Source of the DNA: CAYSYH01 sp964435455 | GTDB lineage: Bacteria > Patescibacteriota > WWE3 > 2-01-FULL-39-13 > JAACPI01 | NCBI GenBank assembly: GCA_964435455.1 | Contig: CAYSYH010000012.1 | Location: 1 to 16,278, forward strand | Direction of reading: 5' to 3' | Length of the DNA stretch: 16,278 bases | Part shown: piece by piece, positions 1-8,711 of the stretch | How the letters are laid out: every line of letters begins with the position of its first letter | Numbering within the stretch: position 1 is the stretch's first letter | Made by a program: the position numbers and the translations under genes | Notes under the pieces: generated by a model | The model's database searches: none | The model's input: the letters and a program-made list of their open reading frames with translations, nothing else | Told to the model about the DNA's origin: nothing

Positions 1-916
1 AGTAATGGATTTTAGTAAAAAAAAATCCCTTTTTAACCCCAAAACCTGTATCCTTTACCCCACTATTTATAATATCTAGAACTACCCAAAAAGGGCGTAC
101 CCACATAGCAGGAAATAAAATAAAAAAAGTAAGCAAAGAGATAAAGAGAATAATTAAAAAATTTAATAAAGATTTTATAATAGAATTTAAAACAAAAAAA
201 AACACATTTTTTAACGAATTAACTTGGTTTTTAGAAAAATTTAATAATTCTAAATAAAACATAGTTAGACCTAAAAAGGGTAAAATCACAGATGTAGAAG
301 TTTTAGTAAGCAATCCTAAACCAAGAAAAACTCCAGACAAAAGCAAATAAAAACGTTTTTTAGAGTAGTAGAAATAAACAGCTGTTATGTAAGAGGCAAA
401 ACTAAAAGCAGCTTCCATACCCGATAAATGATAAAATCGGCTTATACCTAAAAAAAAGGGTTCTAAAGATAATAGTACTCCAAAAAATAAGAGATATTTT
501 AGGCTTAATTTCATTTTATATAAAAGGTAAATAGAATAGGACATTAAGAAAGATATTACCGTAACCACAGGAAATTTAGCTATAAAATTTTTAATAAAAA
601 ACCATTCTGGGTAAACTCTACCAGGGTATAAAACAGGATAGTAGCCAGTTTTTAGTTTAAATAATTCATAAAATATTTTTTTAGAAATTCCTGAAAGCCA
701 CATTAATGTTACACCCGGATGATATTTTTGGTTTGTTTTTAAAAATTCCCCACGTAAAAAATATTTGATAAATTCATCACTCCTAAAATCCCAACGCCCT
801 GCATCTATACCATATACGTCAAAACCTAAACCGAGTAATCTGGGTATGAAAAATATTAAAAACAAAATAAAAAAGAATTTATTGTTTTTAATAAAATTCT
901 TTATTTTTAACAACAT
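1..916 (-). CDS. GT39-like integral membrane glycosyltransferase, C-terminus cut by window edge
   Basis: Translating the minus strand from the ATG at 914-916 gives 305 uninterrupted codons that run off the left edge, so the gene is partial. The start lies 12 bases after the stop of the upstream gene, in the same frame, and no start codon lies between. The product has a first membrane segment near residues 13-28, then an acidic external loop (GIDAGRWDFRSDEF, about 37-49) and the motif YHPGVTLMW (about 65-73). Many hydrophobic segments follow, with MWVRPFW near the visible end. This layout, with acidic residues in the loop after the first helix, is typical of the GT39/PMT superfamily. Those enzymes transfer a sugar from a polyprenyl-phosphate donor on the outer face of the membrane. 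The family assignment is by pattern only; substrate and acceptor are unknown. The polyprenol-phosphate GT2 genes in the same locus are plausible donor makers. Confidence 0.78.
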   Translation of the reverse strand, partial: MLLKIKNFIKNNKFFFILFLIFFIPRLLGLGFDVYGIDAGRWDFRSDEFIKYFLRGEFLKTNQKYHPGVTLMWLSGISKKIFYELFKLKTGYYPVLYPGRVYPEWFFIKNFIAKFPVVTVISFLMSYSIYLLYKMKLSLKYLLFFGVLLSLEPFFLGISRFYHLSGMEAAFSFASYITAVYFYYSKKRFYLLLSGVFLGLGLLTKTSTSVILPFLGLTMFYLELLNFSKNQVNSLKNVFFFVLNSIIKSLLNFLIILFISLLTFFILFPAMWVRPFWVVLDIINSGVKDTGFGVKKGFFFTKIHY

Positions 917-928
917 TTGTATGTACTT

Positions 929-2140
929 TTATTTATCTAATAAATTTTTTAATAATTTATAATATTTAGTTCCCATTGACTTATAAGAGTAATTTTTTAA
1001 AGCAAAATCTCTTGCTTTTTTAGAAGCCTGCAAAAATAATCTTTTATCATTATATAATTTATTTATGATTTTTTCTGCCTCTTTAGGGTTAGATACATAA
1101 AAATATCCCATTTGTGAATTTAAATGTGTATTTTGTAATGTAGTGACTACAACACAACCACTAGAAAGAGACTCTAATATACTCATAGGCATACCTTCTT
1201 TACGTTTGGTTAAAAACAAAAATATATGAGATTTTGATAATTTGTCTGCTATAGAGTAATTTGGTACGGAACCAAAAAAATTTACGTTCTTAAAATTAGA
1301 AGAGCTTTTTAAAAAATTCTTTTCATCTGGCCCTGACCCATATACTTCAAAACTAACATTTTTAAACTTTTTTGCCAGTTTGAGAAAGTCATAAATACCC
1401 TTTTCCGAATCAATACGACCAAAATATAATATTGTAAAATCTTTATTTTTTTCCTTAGGGTAAAAAAGGTTAGTATCTATGCCGTTTTCTATAACTAAAG
1501 TTTTATATGCAAATTTTTTATGTTGTTTAGAAAAGTCTTTTTTTAAAGCATCACTTACCAAAACTATTTTAGTAGATTTTTTAAACAGCTTAGGATTATT
1601 GATTAAATATTCGTAGACTAAAATAGGAATATCTAAAAATAAAAATCGTATCCAATCCTTTGCTGATTTTAAACCATTAAACCTACTTCTTATTTCATTT
1701 AAAGTTGTGCCATGATTAATTAAAACTAAATGTTCATTTGTAATATTAAAATCTTGGGCAGATGAAGATTGACTTAAAACTAAGTTATAATGCCCTTTTA
1801 AATATTTATTAAAATAATTACCAGCTTTTTTTCTAAAACTCTTACCCAAAGATTTTTTATTTTTTTTAATAGGTATTTGCCAAAAAATAGTTTCGTATAG
1901 ACTAAAACCATATTCACCCGGTATAGTATCTTTTAAAAATACATATGTAATTTCATTAAATATTCTTGTTTGGTTGGTTTTCCATTCTCCCACCTTTCTA
2001 GGTAAAGCAGTAGTTAATACTAATACATCAAAATATTTTTTTAAGTAATTTAAAAGGTTTTCTAACTGTGTTTCTAAACCTCCTGCTTGATGGTGATAAA
2101 TAGTACTTCTGCTAACTACAAGAAGCTTTGGCTTTTTCAT
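929..2140 (-). CDS. GT4 family glycosyltransferase
   Basis: This 403-residue cytoplasmic enzyme has the GT-B fold layout of family GT4. The N-terminal Rossmann half begins KPKLLVVSR with a Gly-Gly acceptor-side loop (AGGLE, about 19-23). The nucleotide-sugar half starts near residue 232 with YFGRIDSEKG (239-248), where the Arg and Lys normally contact the donor diphosphate. The E-x7-E motif is present (E315 in KEGMP, E323 in ILES). It probably transfers a hexose from a nucleotide sugar to a lipid-linked glycan or similar acceptor; neither sugar can be named. The start overlaps the upstream gene by 29 bases. This start is kept because the typical GT4 N-terminal strand begins right there, and translational coupling is likely. 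It is one of three consecutive GT4 genes, each with a different N-terminal half, so they probably add successive residues. Confidence 0.9.
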   Translation of the reverse strand: MKKPKLLVVSRSTIYHHQAGGLETQLENLLNYLKKYFDVLVLTTALPRKVGEWKTNQTRIFNEITYVFLKDTIPGEYGFSLYETIFWQIPIKKNKKSLGKSFRKKAGNYFNKYLKGHYNLVLSQSSSAQDFNITNEHLVLINHGTTLNEIRSRFNGLKSAKDWIRFLFLDIPILVYEYLINNPKLFKKSTKIVLVSDALKKDFSKQHKKFAYKTLVIENGIDTNLFYPKEKNKDFTILYFGRIDSEKGIYDFLKLAKKFKNVSFEVYGSGPDEKNFLKSSSNFKNVNFFGSVPNYSIADKLSKSHIFLFLTKRKEGMPMSILESLSSGCVVVTTLQNTHLNSQMGYFYVSNPKEAEKIINKLYNDKRLFLQASKKARDFALKNYSYKSMGTKYYKLLKNLLDK

Positions 2141-3269
2141 ATAAATTTAAATAATTTTTAGAAATTGTTTCCCAATCATAAAACAATATATTTTTAAGTC
2201 CATTTTTTTGTAAAACCTTCTTTATAGAAGTATCAGAATCTATTTTTAATAAGGTTTTAGCTAAACTACTAACACTTTTATTTTTAAATAAAATACCTCC
2301 ATTAGTCTTTTGTGCTATCTCTTTTAAACCACCTGTATTAGACGCAATAAATGGAGTTCCACTAGATAAAGACTCTAAAGCTACTATACCAAAAGGCTCA
2401 ATACGCGAAGGAAAAACTGTAAAATAAGCTTTTTTAAAGTATTCTTTTAATTCATCTCCAGTAACTTTACCTAAAAATTTAATCTTAGGACATTTAGAAA
2501 GATTTTTATAAAAATGTAAAGGTTTACCCTGTGTTACTTCAGGTCCTAGTATGTATAAATTTCTGGATATTTTAGAACAAACTTTATTATAAGCTTTTAT
2601 TAAAATATCTACACCTTTTTTAGGCGCCAACCGTCCAACAAATAAAAAATAACTATTTAAATTCTCAGAAGGATTTTTATTATAAAAATCTTTTATGTTA
2701 ATACCATTAGGAATAATTTTTACTTTTCTTAAATCTACTTGAGAGTAATTTTTAATAAGCTCTTCTTTCATAAAAGTTGAATTAACTACAATAAAACAGC
2801 TTTTATTTAATAAAGATTTTAAAAAAAACCTATAAATAATTTTTTTAGAAAATAAATGTAATTCGTTACCGTGAATACTTAAAACAAAAGGAGGAAAAAA
2901 ATTAAAAATAGTTAAAAGATAAAAATAATAAAGAGAATCGTCGGGAAAGTGAAAATGTATAATATCGGGGGATTCTTTTTTTATTATCTTAACCATATTT
3001 AAAAAAGATACCAAAAATCTATAAGGGAAGATTAAAAACCCCAATAAAGATCTTGGTAATGACATAAAAACCCTATAAACCCTTAGACTGTTATAGTTTT
3101 CTTTTTTTAGAATTTTAAAAAAATTACGAGAGTTTTTATTAAAAATATACGAAGAAACAATTACAACGTGATGCTTAGACATTTTAAAATTATGTGCAAG
3201 GTTATAAACTACATTTTCTACCCCACCAACCATAGGAGGAAATTTTGAAGAAAATAAAAGTATTTTCAT
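2112..3269 (-). CDS. GT4 family glycosyltransferase
   Basis: This 385-residue protein is a textbook GT4 enzyme. The N-terminus carries the PPMVGGVENVVYNLA-type glycine loop (11-25). FVGRLAPKKGVDILI (210-224) is the donor-phosphate site. The E-x7-E motif falls at E291 (EPFGI) and E299 (ALES), followed by the conserved SGTPFIAS and GGLKEI stretch. No signal peptide or membrane span is apparent, so it should act on the cytoplasmic face. The donor is a nucleotide sugar; the specific sugar and acceptor cannot be read from sequence. Its start follows the stop of the preceding GT4 gene by two bases, and its own 3' end overlaps the next gene. It therefore lies inside one operon. No Shine-Dalgarno sequence precedes the ATG. 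Confidence 0.92.
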   Translation of the reverse strand: MKILLFSSKFPPMVGGVENVVYNLAHNFKMSKHHVVIVSSYIFNKNSRNFFKILKKENYNSLRVYRVFMSLPRSLLGFLIFPYRFLVSFLNMVKIIKKESPDIIHFHFPDDSLYYFYLLTIFNFFPPFVLSIHGNELHLFSKKIIYRFFLKSLLNKSCFIVVNSTFMKEELIKNYSQVDLRKVKIIPNGINIKDFYNKNPSENLNSYFLFVGRLAPKKGVDILIKAYNKVCSKISRNLYILGPEVTQGKPLHFYKNLSKCPKIKFLGKVTGDELKEYFKKAYFTVFPSRIEPFGIVALESLSSGTPFIASNTGGLKEIAQKTNGGILFKNKSVSSLAKTLLKIDSDTSIKKVLQKNGLKNILFYDWETISKNYLNLYEKAKASCS

Positions 3270-3271
3270 AG

Positions 3272-4474
3272 TTATTTTAATATTTTAGCATAAATAGAAT
3301 TTAGTTCTTGCGCCTTAGAGTTCCAACTATAATATTTATCAATAATCTTAAACGTAGATTTATACCTATTAGGTAATTTGTCTATTTTTAATAAAGTATT
3401 AGCTATATTTTTAGAATTTAAGTTTTTTATATAGTAAATATTAGAAACATTGTGTTGCATAGAAAAACCACTTGCAACAACTTTTAATCCGCTAGAGAGT
3501 GCCTCCAATACAACTTTAGGCAAACCTTCATAAGAAGAGGGTAAAACAAAAAAGTCACAAGATCTAAAATAAGCGCTTATTTTAGAATTAGGAATACTGC
3601 CTAAGTACTTAATTCTTTTTTGTAAATGGTTATGTTTAATAATAGATTCAACTTTAGTTTTATAAGAATCACTTTCCCAAGAACCAATTAAAACTAACTT
3701 GTAGTTACTTGGCAAATATTTTAAGGATTCAACAATTAAATGAATATTTTTACGTTTGCTCAATCTGCCCACATTTAAAATAATTTTAGAATTTTTATTA
3801 AATCCTAAATTTACCTTAGGACCATCTTTTTTAAAATAAAAAGTATCTACCGCAGATTCTAAAATCTTTATTTTAGAAGGATTAAAACCATATAAATTAA
3901 CAAGCTCATTTTTTAAATCTTTGCTAACAACTACCACCTCATTACAAACATATTTAGAAAGATAGTCGGATAATTTATGTATTGGATATTCAAAATACTT
4001 AGTAAAAAAATCTAATTTAGTACCTTGATTAACTAAAGCTTGTTCTCTTCCTTTAGCAGTAATATGAAAGTGCCCCAAAACAGGCGTTTTGTCTACCCAA
4101 CCAAATAAAAATTTATAAAGTAAAAAATAAACCCCTAAATGTCCGTGATTATGAACTAAATCAAGTTTTTTTGTTATTTTTAAGTAAAAATAATAAAAAG
4201 GTACAAAAATAGAAGTAGTTAAAAAAGGGCCAAATTTAAATAAAGCTCTGGGTAAATTATATACAACTATACGTCCTTGTTCTAAGGTATAAAAAAATCT
4301 TTTATTTATTACAGCTTTTCCAGTTAAATTACCACAAAAAACAAATATTTTATGGCCTAATTTTGCCTGAGCTACAGAAAGATTATAAGGGGCTGGAGCC
4401 AAACCTTGCGTATTTACACCTTCTTCATACCAATCATAAACAATCCTTAAAATGTTTAGCTTATTTTTTACCAT
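3272..4474 (-). CDS. GT4 family glycosyltransferase
   Basis: This 400-residue GT-B glycosyltransferase has a C-terminal half that is clearly GT4: ILNVGRLSKRKNIHLIV (232-248), GSIPNSKI in the region before the active site, and an E-x7-E pair at E316 (YEGLP) and E324 (LEAL) followed by SSGLKVVAS. The N-terminal half is more divergent and holds VHNHGHLGVYFLL (107-119), a His-rich stretch common near the acceptor site. No membrane segment is convincing, so it is expected at the cytoplasmic membrane face. It overlaps the upstream flippase-like gene by 14 bases, suggesting coupled translation. A weak AGG lies about nine bases before the ATG, the nearest thing to a ribosome-binding site in this operon. 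The sugar and linkage are unknown. Confidence 0.9.
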   Translation of the reverse strand: MVKNKLNILRIVYDWYEEGVNTQGLAPAPYNLSVAQAKLGHKIFVFCGNLTGKAVINKRFFYTLEQGRIVVYNLPRALFKFGPFLTTSIFVPFYYFYLKITKKLDLVHNHGHLGVYFLLYKFLFGWVDKTPVLGHFHITAKGREQALVNQGTKLDFFTKYFEYPIHKLSDYLSKYVCNEVVVVSKDLKNELVNLYGFNPSKIKILESAVDTFYFKKDGPKVNLGFNKNSKIILNVGRLSKRKNIHLIVESLKYLPSNYKLVLIGSWESDSYKTKVESIIKHNHLQKRIKYLGSIPNSKISAYFRSCDFFVLPSSYEGLPKVVLEALSSGLKVVASGFSMQHNVSNIYYIKNLNSKNIANTLLKIDKLPNRYKSTFKIIDKYYSWNSKAQELNSIYAKILK

Positions 4475-5351
4475 AATTTAAACCTAAAAATAATGAAATA
4501 CCTCCAAATAAACTCATAATAAGTCTTAGTAAATGAATAAGAAGAGAGGCTGATATAGAAATTATAGAAGTAACTCCCACATTAGCAAATAAATAAGAGT
4601 AAACAAATTCTTGGGTACCAAACCCGTTAAAAGAAGGTATTAAAAGAGAAAGTGCTGCAATAGGCATAAAAGCAAACACACTCCATAAAGGCAAAGAAAT
4701 GCCCAAACCTAAAAATAATACATAAGTGCTAGAAAAAGAAAATAGCTGTATCAAAAAAGAATAAAATAAAACTAAAAAACCTCTCCTTTTATCTTTTAAA
4801 AATAAAAGGCTGGCCTTTTTGAATTTTTTAAAAAATTTTATACGTTTAGAAAGTAAATTTAAAATAGGAAAGTATAAAACTAGTCCAAATGTAATAACAA
4901 TAAAAGATATTAAAATACCTTGTATGCCAAATAAAAATGATATACCAAATAGAGCAATTAAAACCAAAACTATTAATCCCCCAAATCTATCCATAAAAAC
5001 GCTAAAAAGAGCAGTTGATTGGTCCTTTATTTTTTTACCAACATTAACACTTTTATATACATCTCCTCCCATTTGTGTGGGTAAAAAATTATTAAAAAAA
5101 TATCCTTGTAAATAAAGTATAAAAAGTTTTTTTATAGGCAAATTATAGCTAGAAGTATTTAGTATAGTTTTCCAGCGTAAAGAAGATATAAAAGTTCCAG
5201 TTAGCAACAATAACAAAGAGAAAAGTAGATAATATAAATTAAAGCTTTCTAGAGTATATTTTAATTTTTCAATATCTTGAGTTTTATATAAATAAAAAAG
5301 CAAAGAAGCACTTATTAAAAACCTAAAAAATACTCTATAATATTTTTTCAT
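4461..5351 (-). CDS. UPF0104 / LPG-synthase-TM family flippase-like membrane protein
   Basis: This 296-residue polytopic membrane protein is hydrophobic almost throughout, with roughly seven or eight predicted helices. The family signature is visible at about residues 86-121: FNNFLPTQMGGDVYKS followed by a Lys-rich turn and then VFMDRFGGL. A second conserved region, NGFGTQEF, lies near residue 243. These match the PF03706 family (the MprF transmembrane domain and UPF0104 proteins such as archaeal AglD-associated ones). Members lacking the C-terminal aminoacyltransferase domain are often found in glycan loci and are thought to move or help transfer lipid-linked sugars. This protein has no such soluble domain. 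Its place between GT2 and GT4 genes fits a lipid-linked sugar role, but direct function is not proven for the family. Start: ATG six bases after the upstream stop. Confidence 0.85.
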   Translation of the reverse strand: MKKYYRVFFRFLISASLLFYLYKTQDIEKLKYTLESFNLYYLLFSLLLLLTGTFISSLRWKTILNTSSYNLPIKKLFILYLQGYFFNNFLPTQMGGDVYKSVNVGKKIKDQSTALFSVFMDRFGGLIVLVLIALFGISFLFGIQGILISFIVITFGLVLYFPILNLLSKRIKFFKKFKKASLLFLKDKRRGFLVLFYSFLIQLFSFSSTYVLFLGLGISLPLWSVFAFMPIAALSLLIPSFNGFGTQEFVYSYLFANVGVTSIISISASLLIHLLRLIMSLFGGISLFLGLNYGKK

Positions 5352-5357
5352 AGGATT

Positions 5358-6377
5358 TTATTTATGAGTAATTTTTTCTGCAACAATGTAGTTTTGCGTC
5401 TTCCCTGCTTCGTAATACAATCTTAAAAGTAGCTCACCTAACATTCCAAACATCACCATTTGAACACCTAATACAATAAAAATTAAACCTAATATAAATA
5501 ACGGCCGTGTACCTATATTTTGGCTAAGAAAAAACTTTACAAAAAGCATATAAAAAGTTATAGAAATCCCTACTAAAAGAGTTAATAATCCTGTAAAACC
5601 AAAAGCTCTACTAGGGTTTAAGGAAAAGGGTTTAGTAGAAAAAGTAGTTAAAAATTTTAAACCAGTTAAATCTAAAACAACCGCATAAGTTCTTTTAAAC
5701 ATACCTTTTATACCACCATAGGCACTTTCACCATACTGTCTTTCTAAATATTTTACTGGTATTTCTGTAAAATTTCTAGTTAAAGTTCCCGTGTAACTTG
5801 CCATTAATCTTTGCATTTCAACACGCAAAGGCAAGTTTTTAATAATATACCTTTTGTAACCCTTAAGCCCCGAACCATTGTCTTGCATATGGGTATTAAA
5901 AGTTTTAGTTATTAAAATATTAGCAAATTTAGAAGGAACCTTTCTAATAAATTTATTTAAGAAAGATTCATTCCATCTTTTTTCTCTTGCAGTATTAACA
6001 AAATCATAACCTTCATCTAATTTTTCAATTACCTTTTTAATATCTTTAGGGTCAATTTCTAAATCGGCAGAATAAAAAATTATGTAATCTCCCCTACTAG
6101 ATTCAAAACCTGTTTGCATAGCAGCAGTCATACCATAATTTCTAACATGTCTTAAAATTGTAACCTTATCAGGATATTTTTTTTGCAAATCTATTAATAC
6201 TTCCCAAGTTTTGTCATTTGGATCTTTATCTTTAGAACCGTCTTCAACAATAATTAATTCGTAATTGTAAGGTAATTTATTTAAAACAGGAATTAAATCT
6301 GTAGGATACCTTTTAATATTGCCCTCTTCACGATAAGCAGGAATTATTACAGAAACGAGTTTACTTTGGTTTTTCAT
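5358..6377 (-). CDS. GtrB/ArnC-like polyprenyl-phosphate glycosyltransferase (GT2, membrane-anchored)
   Basis: The 339 residues have a GT2 catalytic domain at about 8-225 and two C-terminal membrane helices (about 258-278 and 292-315). Visible motifs are VSVIIPAYREE (8-18), IVEDGSKD (43-50), and SADLE at 103-107 in the DXD position. The tail MLGELLLRLYYEAGKTQNYIV resembles the conserved GtrB/ArnC ending that lies at the membrane surface. Such enzymes load one sugar from a nucleotide donor onto undecaprenyl or another polyprenyl phosphate at the cytoplasmic side. The first Asp of the usual DAD triplet is replaced by Ser, while the second is kept. The gene lies 25 bases after the epimerase stop and six bases before the flippase-like gene. 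The sugar is not predictable; the neighbouring UDP-uronic acid enzymes are only suggestive. Confidence 0.88.
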   Translation of the reverse strand: MKNQSKLVSVIIPAYREEGNIKRYPTDLIPVLNKLPYNYELIIVEDGSKDKDPNDKTWEVLIDLQKKYPDKVTILRHVRNYGMTAAMQTGFESSRGDYIIFYSADLEIDPKDIKKVIEKLDEGYDFVNTAREKRWNESFLNKFIRKVPSKFANILITKTFNTHMQDNGSGLKGYKRYIIKNLPLRVEMQRLMASYTGTLTRNFTEIPVKYLERQYGESAYGGIKGMFKRTYAVVLDLTGLKFLTTFSTKPFSLNPSRAFGFTGLLTLLVGISITFYMLFVKFFLSQNIGTRPLFILGLIFIVLGVQMVMFGMLGELLLRLYYEAGKTQNYIVAEKITHK

Positions 6378-6402
6378 AATATAAATTGTAACAACATTTA
6401 AA

Positions 6403-7380
6403 TTAAAAATCCCCCCTTTTATACCAATCTGGTTGATTTAAAAACCATTCATAATAAATTGATACCATTTGTTCTATAGATATCTTTGGCATATAACCTA
6501 TCTTTTTATTGGCCTTAGTAATATCTGCAAAAGTTTGTTTCATCTGTCCGGGCAAATAGTTGTTTTTTAACTGTAAGGGCTTATTTGTTATTTTTTTTAC
6601 TAAATTTATTAAATCGAATAAACTAACAGGATTTGAATTTCCCAAATTAAAAATCTCGTAAGTAAAAGGGGTTTTAATTACTTGTTCAATAGCAAAAAGC
6701 ATATCTTCAATATAGGTATAATCTCGCGAACTGCTAGAGGGATCTTGGTATAAATAAAAAGGTTGGTTATATAATACCCCTCTAAAAAGCTTTGGTAAAG
6801 CCATATCTGGCCTTAATTTAGGGCCAAGTGGATTAAAGAATCTAAAAATAGTTACAGGTAATTTAAAGTTTAGAGAATAAGTATAAAGCAGAACTTCTGC
6901 AGCTTTTTTAGATGCAGGATAAGGAGAATTTGGATAACTAGTATCTGCAGATTCTTTAAAAGGAGGCTTAGATCCCCCATATACCGAAGAACTAGAAGCA
7001 AAAATAAAACTTTTAACATTGTATTTAGAGGATAATTGGGCTAAATAATTAGTTCCTTGTACATTTACATCTATATAAATATCTGGGTTTTTTACAGAAT
7101 AGGTAACTCCAGCCCAAGCAGCTAAATGAACTACAAAATTAGGGAGCTCTTTTTTAAAAATATTTTTTAAAGCTTGTTTATCGCAAATTGAATTTTTATA
7201 AAGAGTAAAATTAGGATTATGTAAAAAAGAATTTATATTAAATTCTTTTACCTTTGGGCTATAATAATTATTAAAATTATCTATACCTACTACAAAATAA
7301 CCCTTTTTTAATAGGAATTCACACAGGTTTGAACCAATAAAACCTGCGCAACCCGTAACTAAAACTTTTTTACTAACCAT
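6403..7380 (-). CDS. UDP-glucuronate 4-epimerase-like NAD-dependent epimerase (extended SDR)
   Basis: This 325-residue extended short-chain dehydrogenase has the NAD-binding glycine motif at G10, G13 and G16 (TGCAGFIG). The stretch VGIDNFNNYYSPKVKE (31-46) closely matches UDP-glucuronate 4-epimerases, which typically read IDNxNdYY. The active site is present: Ser cluster ASSSSVYG (128-135), then Y154 and K158 of the YxxxK motif. Downstream, LRPDMALP and RDYTYIEDM also follow the UDP-GlcA epimerase pattern better than GalE or the UDP-xylose synthase. The expected reaction is interconversion of UDP-GlcA and UDP-GalA in the cytoplasm. The gene directly upstream is UDP-glucose dehydrogenase, five bases away, which supplies exactly this substrate. 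The alternative is a UDP-glucose/GlcNAc 4-epimerase; a substrate test would be needed to exclude it. Confidence 0.85.
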   Translation of the reverse strand: MVSKKVLVTGCAGFIGSNLCEFLLKKGYFVVGIDNFNNYYSPKVKEFNINSFLHNPNFTLYKNSICDKQALKNIFKKELPNFVVHLAAWAGVTYSVKNPDIYIDVNVQGTNYLAQLSSKYNVKSFIFASSSSVYGGSKPPFKESADTSYPNSPYPASKKAAEVLLYTYSLNFKLPVTIFRFFNPLGPKLRPDMALPKLFRGVLYNQPFYLYQDPSSSSRDYTYIEDMLFAIEQVIKTPFTYEIFNLGNSNPVSLFDLINLVKKITNKPLQLKNNYLPGQMKQTFADITKANKKIGYMPKISIEQMVSIYYEWFLNQPDWYKRGDF

Positions 7381-7385
7381 AATAT

Positions 7386-8705
7386 TTAAAAATTTAAAAA
7401 TCTACCGATACCATAGTAATCTAATCCTGCACTTATTACTTCTTTAGGATTTAAAAGGTTGCGCCCATCAAAAATTATTTTTTTTCGCATCTTTTTAGAC
7501 AAGTGTGCGTAATTTAGTTCGGCAAATTCGGGCCATTCAGTTAATATAAACACAGCATCTGCTTTATTAAAAACACTTTTGGAAGATAATCTATAATTAA
7601 TACCATTAACCCCAAGAGCATTTTTTGCATTTTTTAAAGCAGCCGGGTCATAAACATTTAATACAGCCCCTGCACCTCTTAACATTTTTACTATTTCTAT
7701 TGCTACAGATTTTCTTATATCATCGGTACCATTTTTAAAAGCTAAACCTAAAATACCAAAGGTTAATCCTGTAAGATTGGTGCCAAATTTTTTATACACC
7801 TTTTCTATAAAATAAATTTTTTGCCTTTCATTAGCATCCATTACACCCCTTAATAGTCTAAAATCGTAAAAGTATTCGCTACTTGTCCTATAAAGAGCTT
7901 CTACATCTTTGGGGAAACAACTTCCGCCATAACCTATACCAGCATTTAAAAACTTAGGACCTATACGATTATCAAGACCCATACCTAAAGCAACATCTTT
8001 TACATCAGCGCCAGTGCGCTCACATATTTGAGACATTTCGTTTATAAAACTAATTTTAGTTGCTAAAAATGCATTTGCAGCATATTTTATAAGCTCGGCG
8101 CTTGCTAAATTAGTTTTTACTATAGGAGCGTTTAAGTGTTTATATAAACGTTCTAAAAGATTTAATGCTTTTTTAGAATCAGACCCTATAACAACCCTAT
8201 CAGTATGGTTTGCATCATAAATACTTGTCCCCTCTCTCAAAAATTCTGGATTTGATGCAACATCAAAATTAACTTTTTTAGAGCCTGCTCCTTTTAAAAT
8301 ATATTCTTTAACTTTATTATGAGTACCTACTGGAACAGTACTTTTAGTAACTATTACTTTATATTCATTTTTAAGATATTTACCTATAGCTTCTGAAGCC
8401 GAAAAAACATAACTTAAATCTGCAGCACCTTGACTATTACCAGGAGTACCCACACAAATAAAAATGAGTTTACCGTGTTCTACAGCCTTTTTATAATCAG
8501 TAGTAACCCTAAAACGTTTTTCTATGTTTTGTACACGTTTAACAAGTTCTTCTAAGCCTTCTTCATAAATAGGCATTATACCTTTTTTAATATTTTTTAA
8601 AATCTTTTTATCTACATCCAAACAAACAACATTATGGCCCCAATCAGCAAATACAGCCCCGCTAACTAAACCAACATAACCGGTACCTATTATTGTTATA
8701 TTCAT
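7386..8705 (-). CDS. ugd: UDP-glucose 6-dehydrogenase
   Basis: The 439-residue protein is complete and has all the family marks. The N-terminal NAD motif is GTGYVGLVSG (7-16). K207 lies in the central helix (AELIKYAANAFLA), and the catalytic cysteine C263 lies in YGGSCFPKDVEAL. The C-terminal UDP-binding domain carries FKNGTDDIRKS and LTEWPEF. It oxidises UDP-glucose to UDP-glucuronate with two NAD+, in the cytoplasm. Directly downstream lies the epimerase that can turn the product into UDP-galacturonate, so the pair makes an acidic sugar donor for this glycan locus. The length is normal for bacterial Ugd. The ATG lies six bases after the upstream GT2 stop and has no Shine-Dalgarno motif. Confidence 0.97.
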   Translation of the reverse strand: MNITIIGTGYVGLVSGAVFADWGHNVVCLDVDKKILKNIKKGIMPIYEEGLEELVKRVQNIEKRFRVTTDYKKAVEHGKLIFICVGTPGNSQGAADLSYVFSASEAIGKYLKNEYKVIVTKSTVPVGTHNKVKEYILKGAGSKKVNFDVASNPEFLREGTSIYDANHTDRVVIGSDSKKALNLLERLYKHLNAPIVKTNLASAELIKYAANAFLATKISFINEMSQICERTGADVKDVALGMGLDNRIGPKFLNAGIGYGGSCFPKDVEALYRTSSEYFYDFRLLRGVMDANERQKIYFIEKVYKKFGTNLTGLTFGILGLAFKNGTDDIRKSVAIEIVKMLRGAGAVLNVYDPAALKNAKNALGVNGINYRLSSKSVFNKADAVFILTEWPEFAELNYAHLSKKMRKKIIFDGRNLLNPKEVISAGLDYYGIGRFLNF

Positions 8706-8711
8706 ATAAAT

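Noticed and set aside
765..962. 65-codon open frame on the plus strand
   Set aside because: It lies opposite the GT39-like gene and the end of the GT4 gene, its composition is poly-Lys/Asn/Phe, and it has no recognisable domain.
4819..5115. 98-codon open frame on the plus strand
   Set aside because: It is entirely antisense to the UPF0104-like gene, whose family motifs are clear; the frame is a by-product of its codon use.
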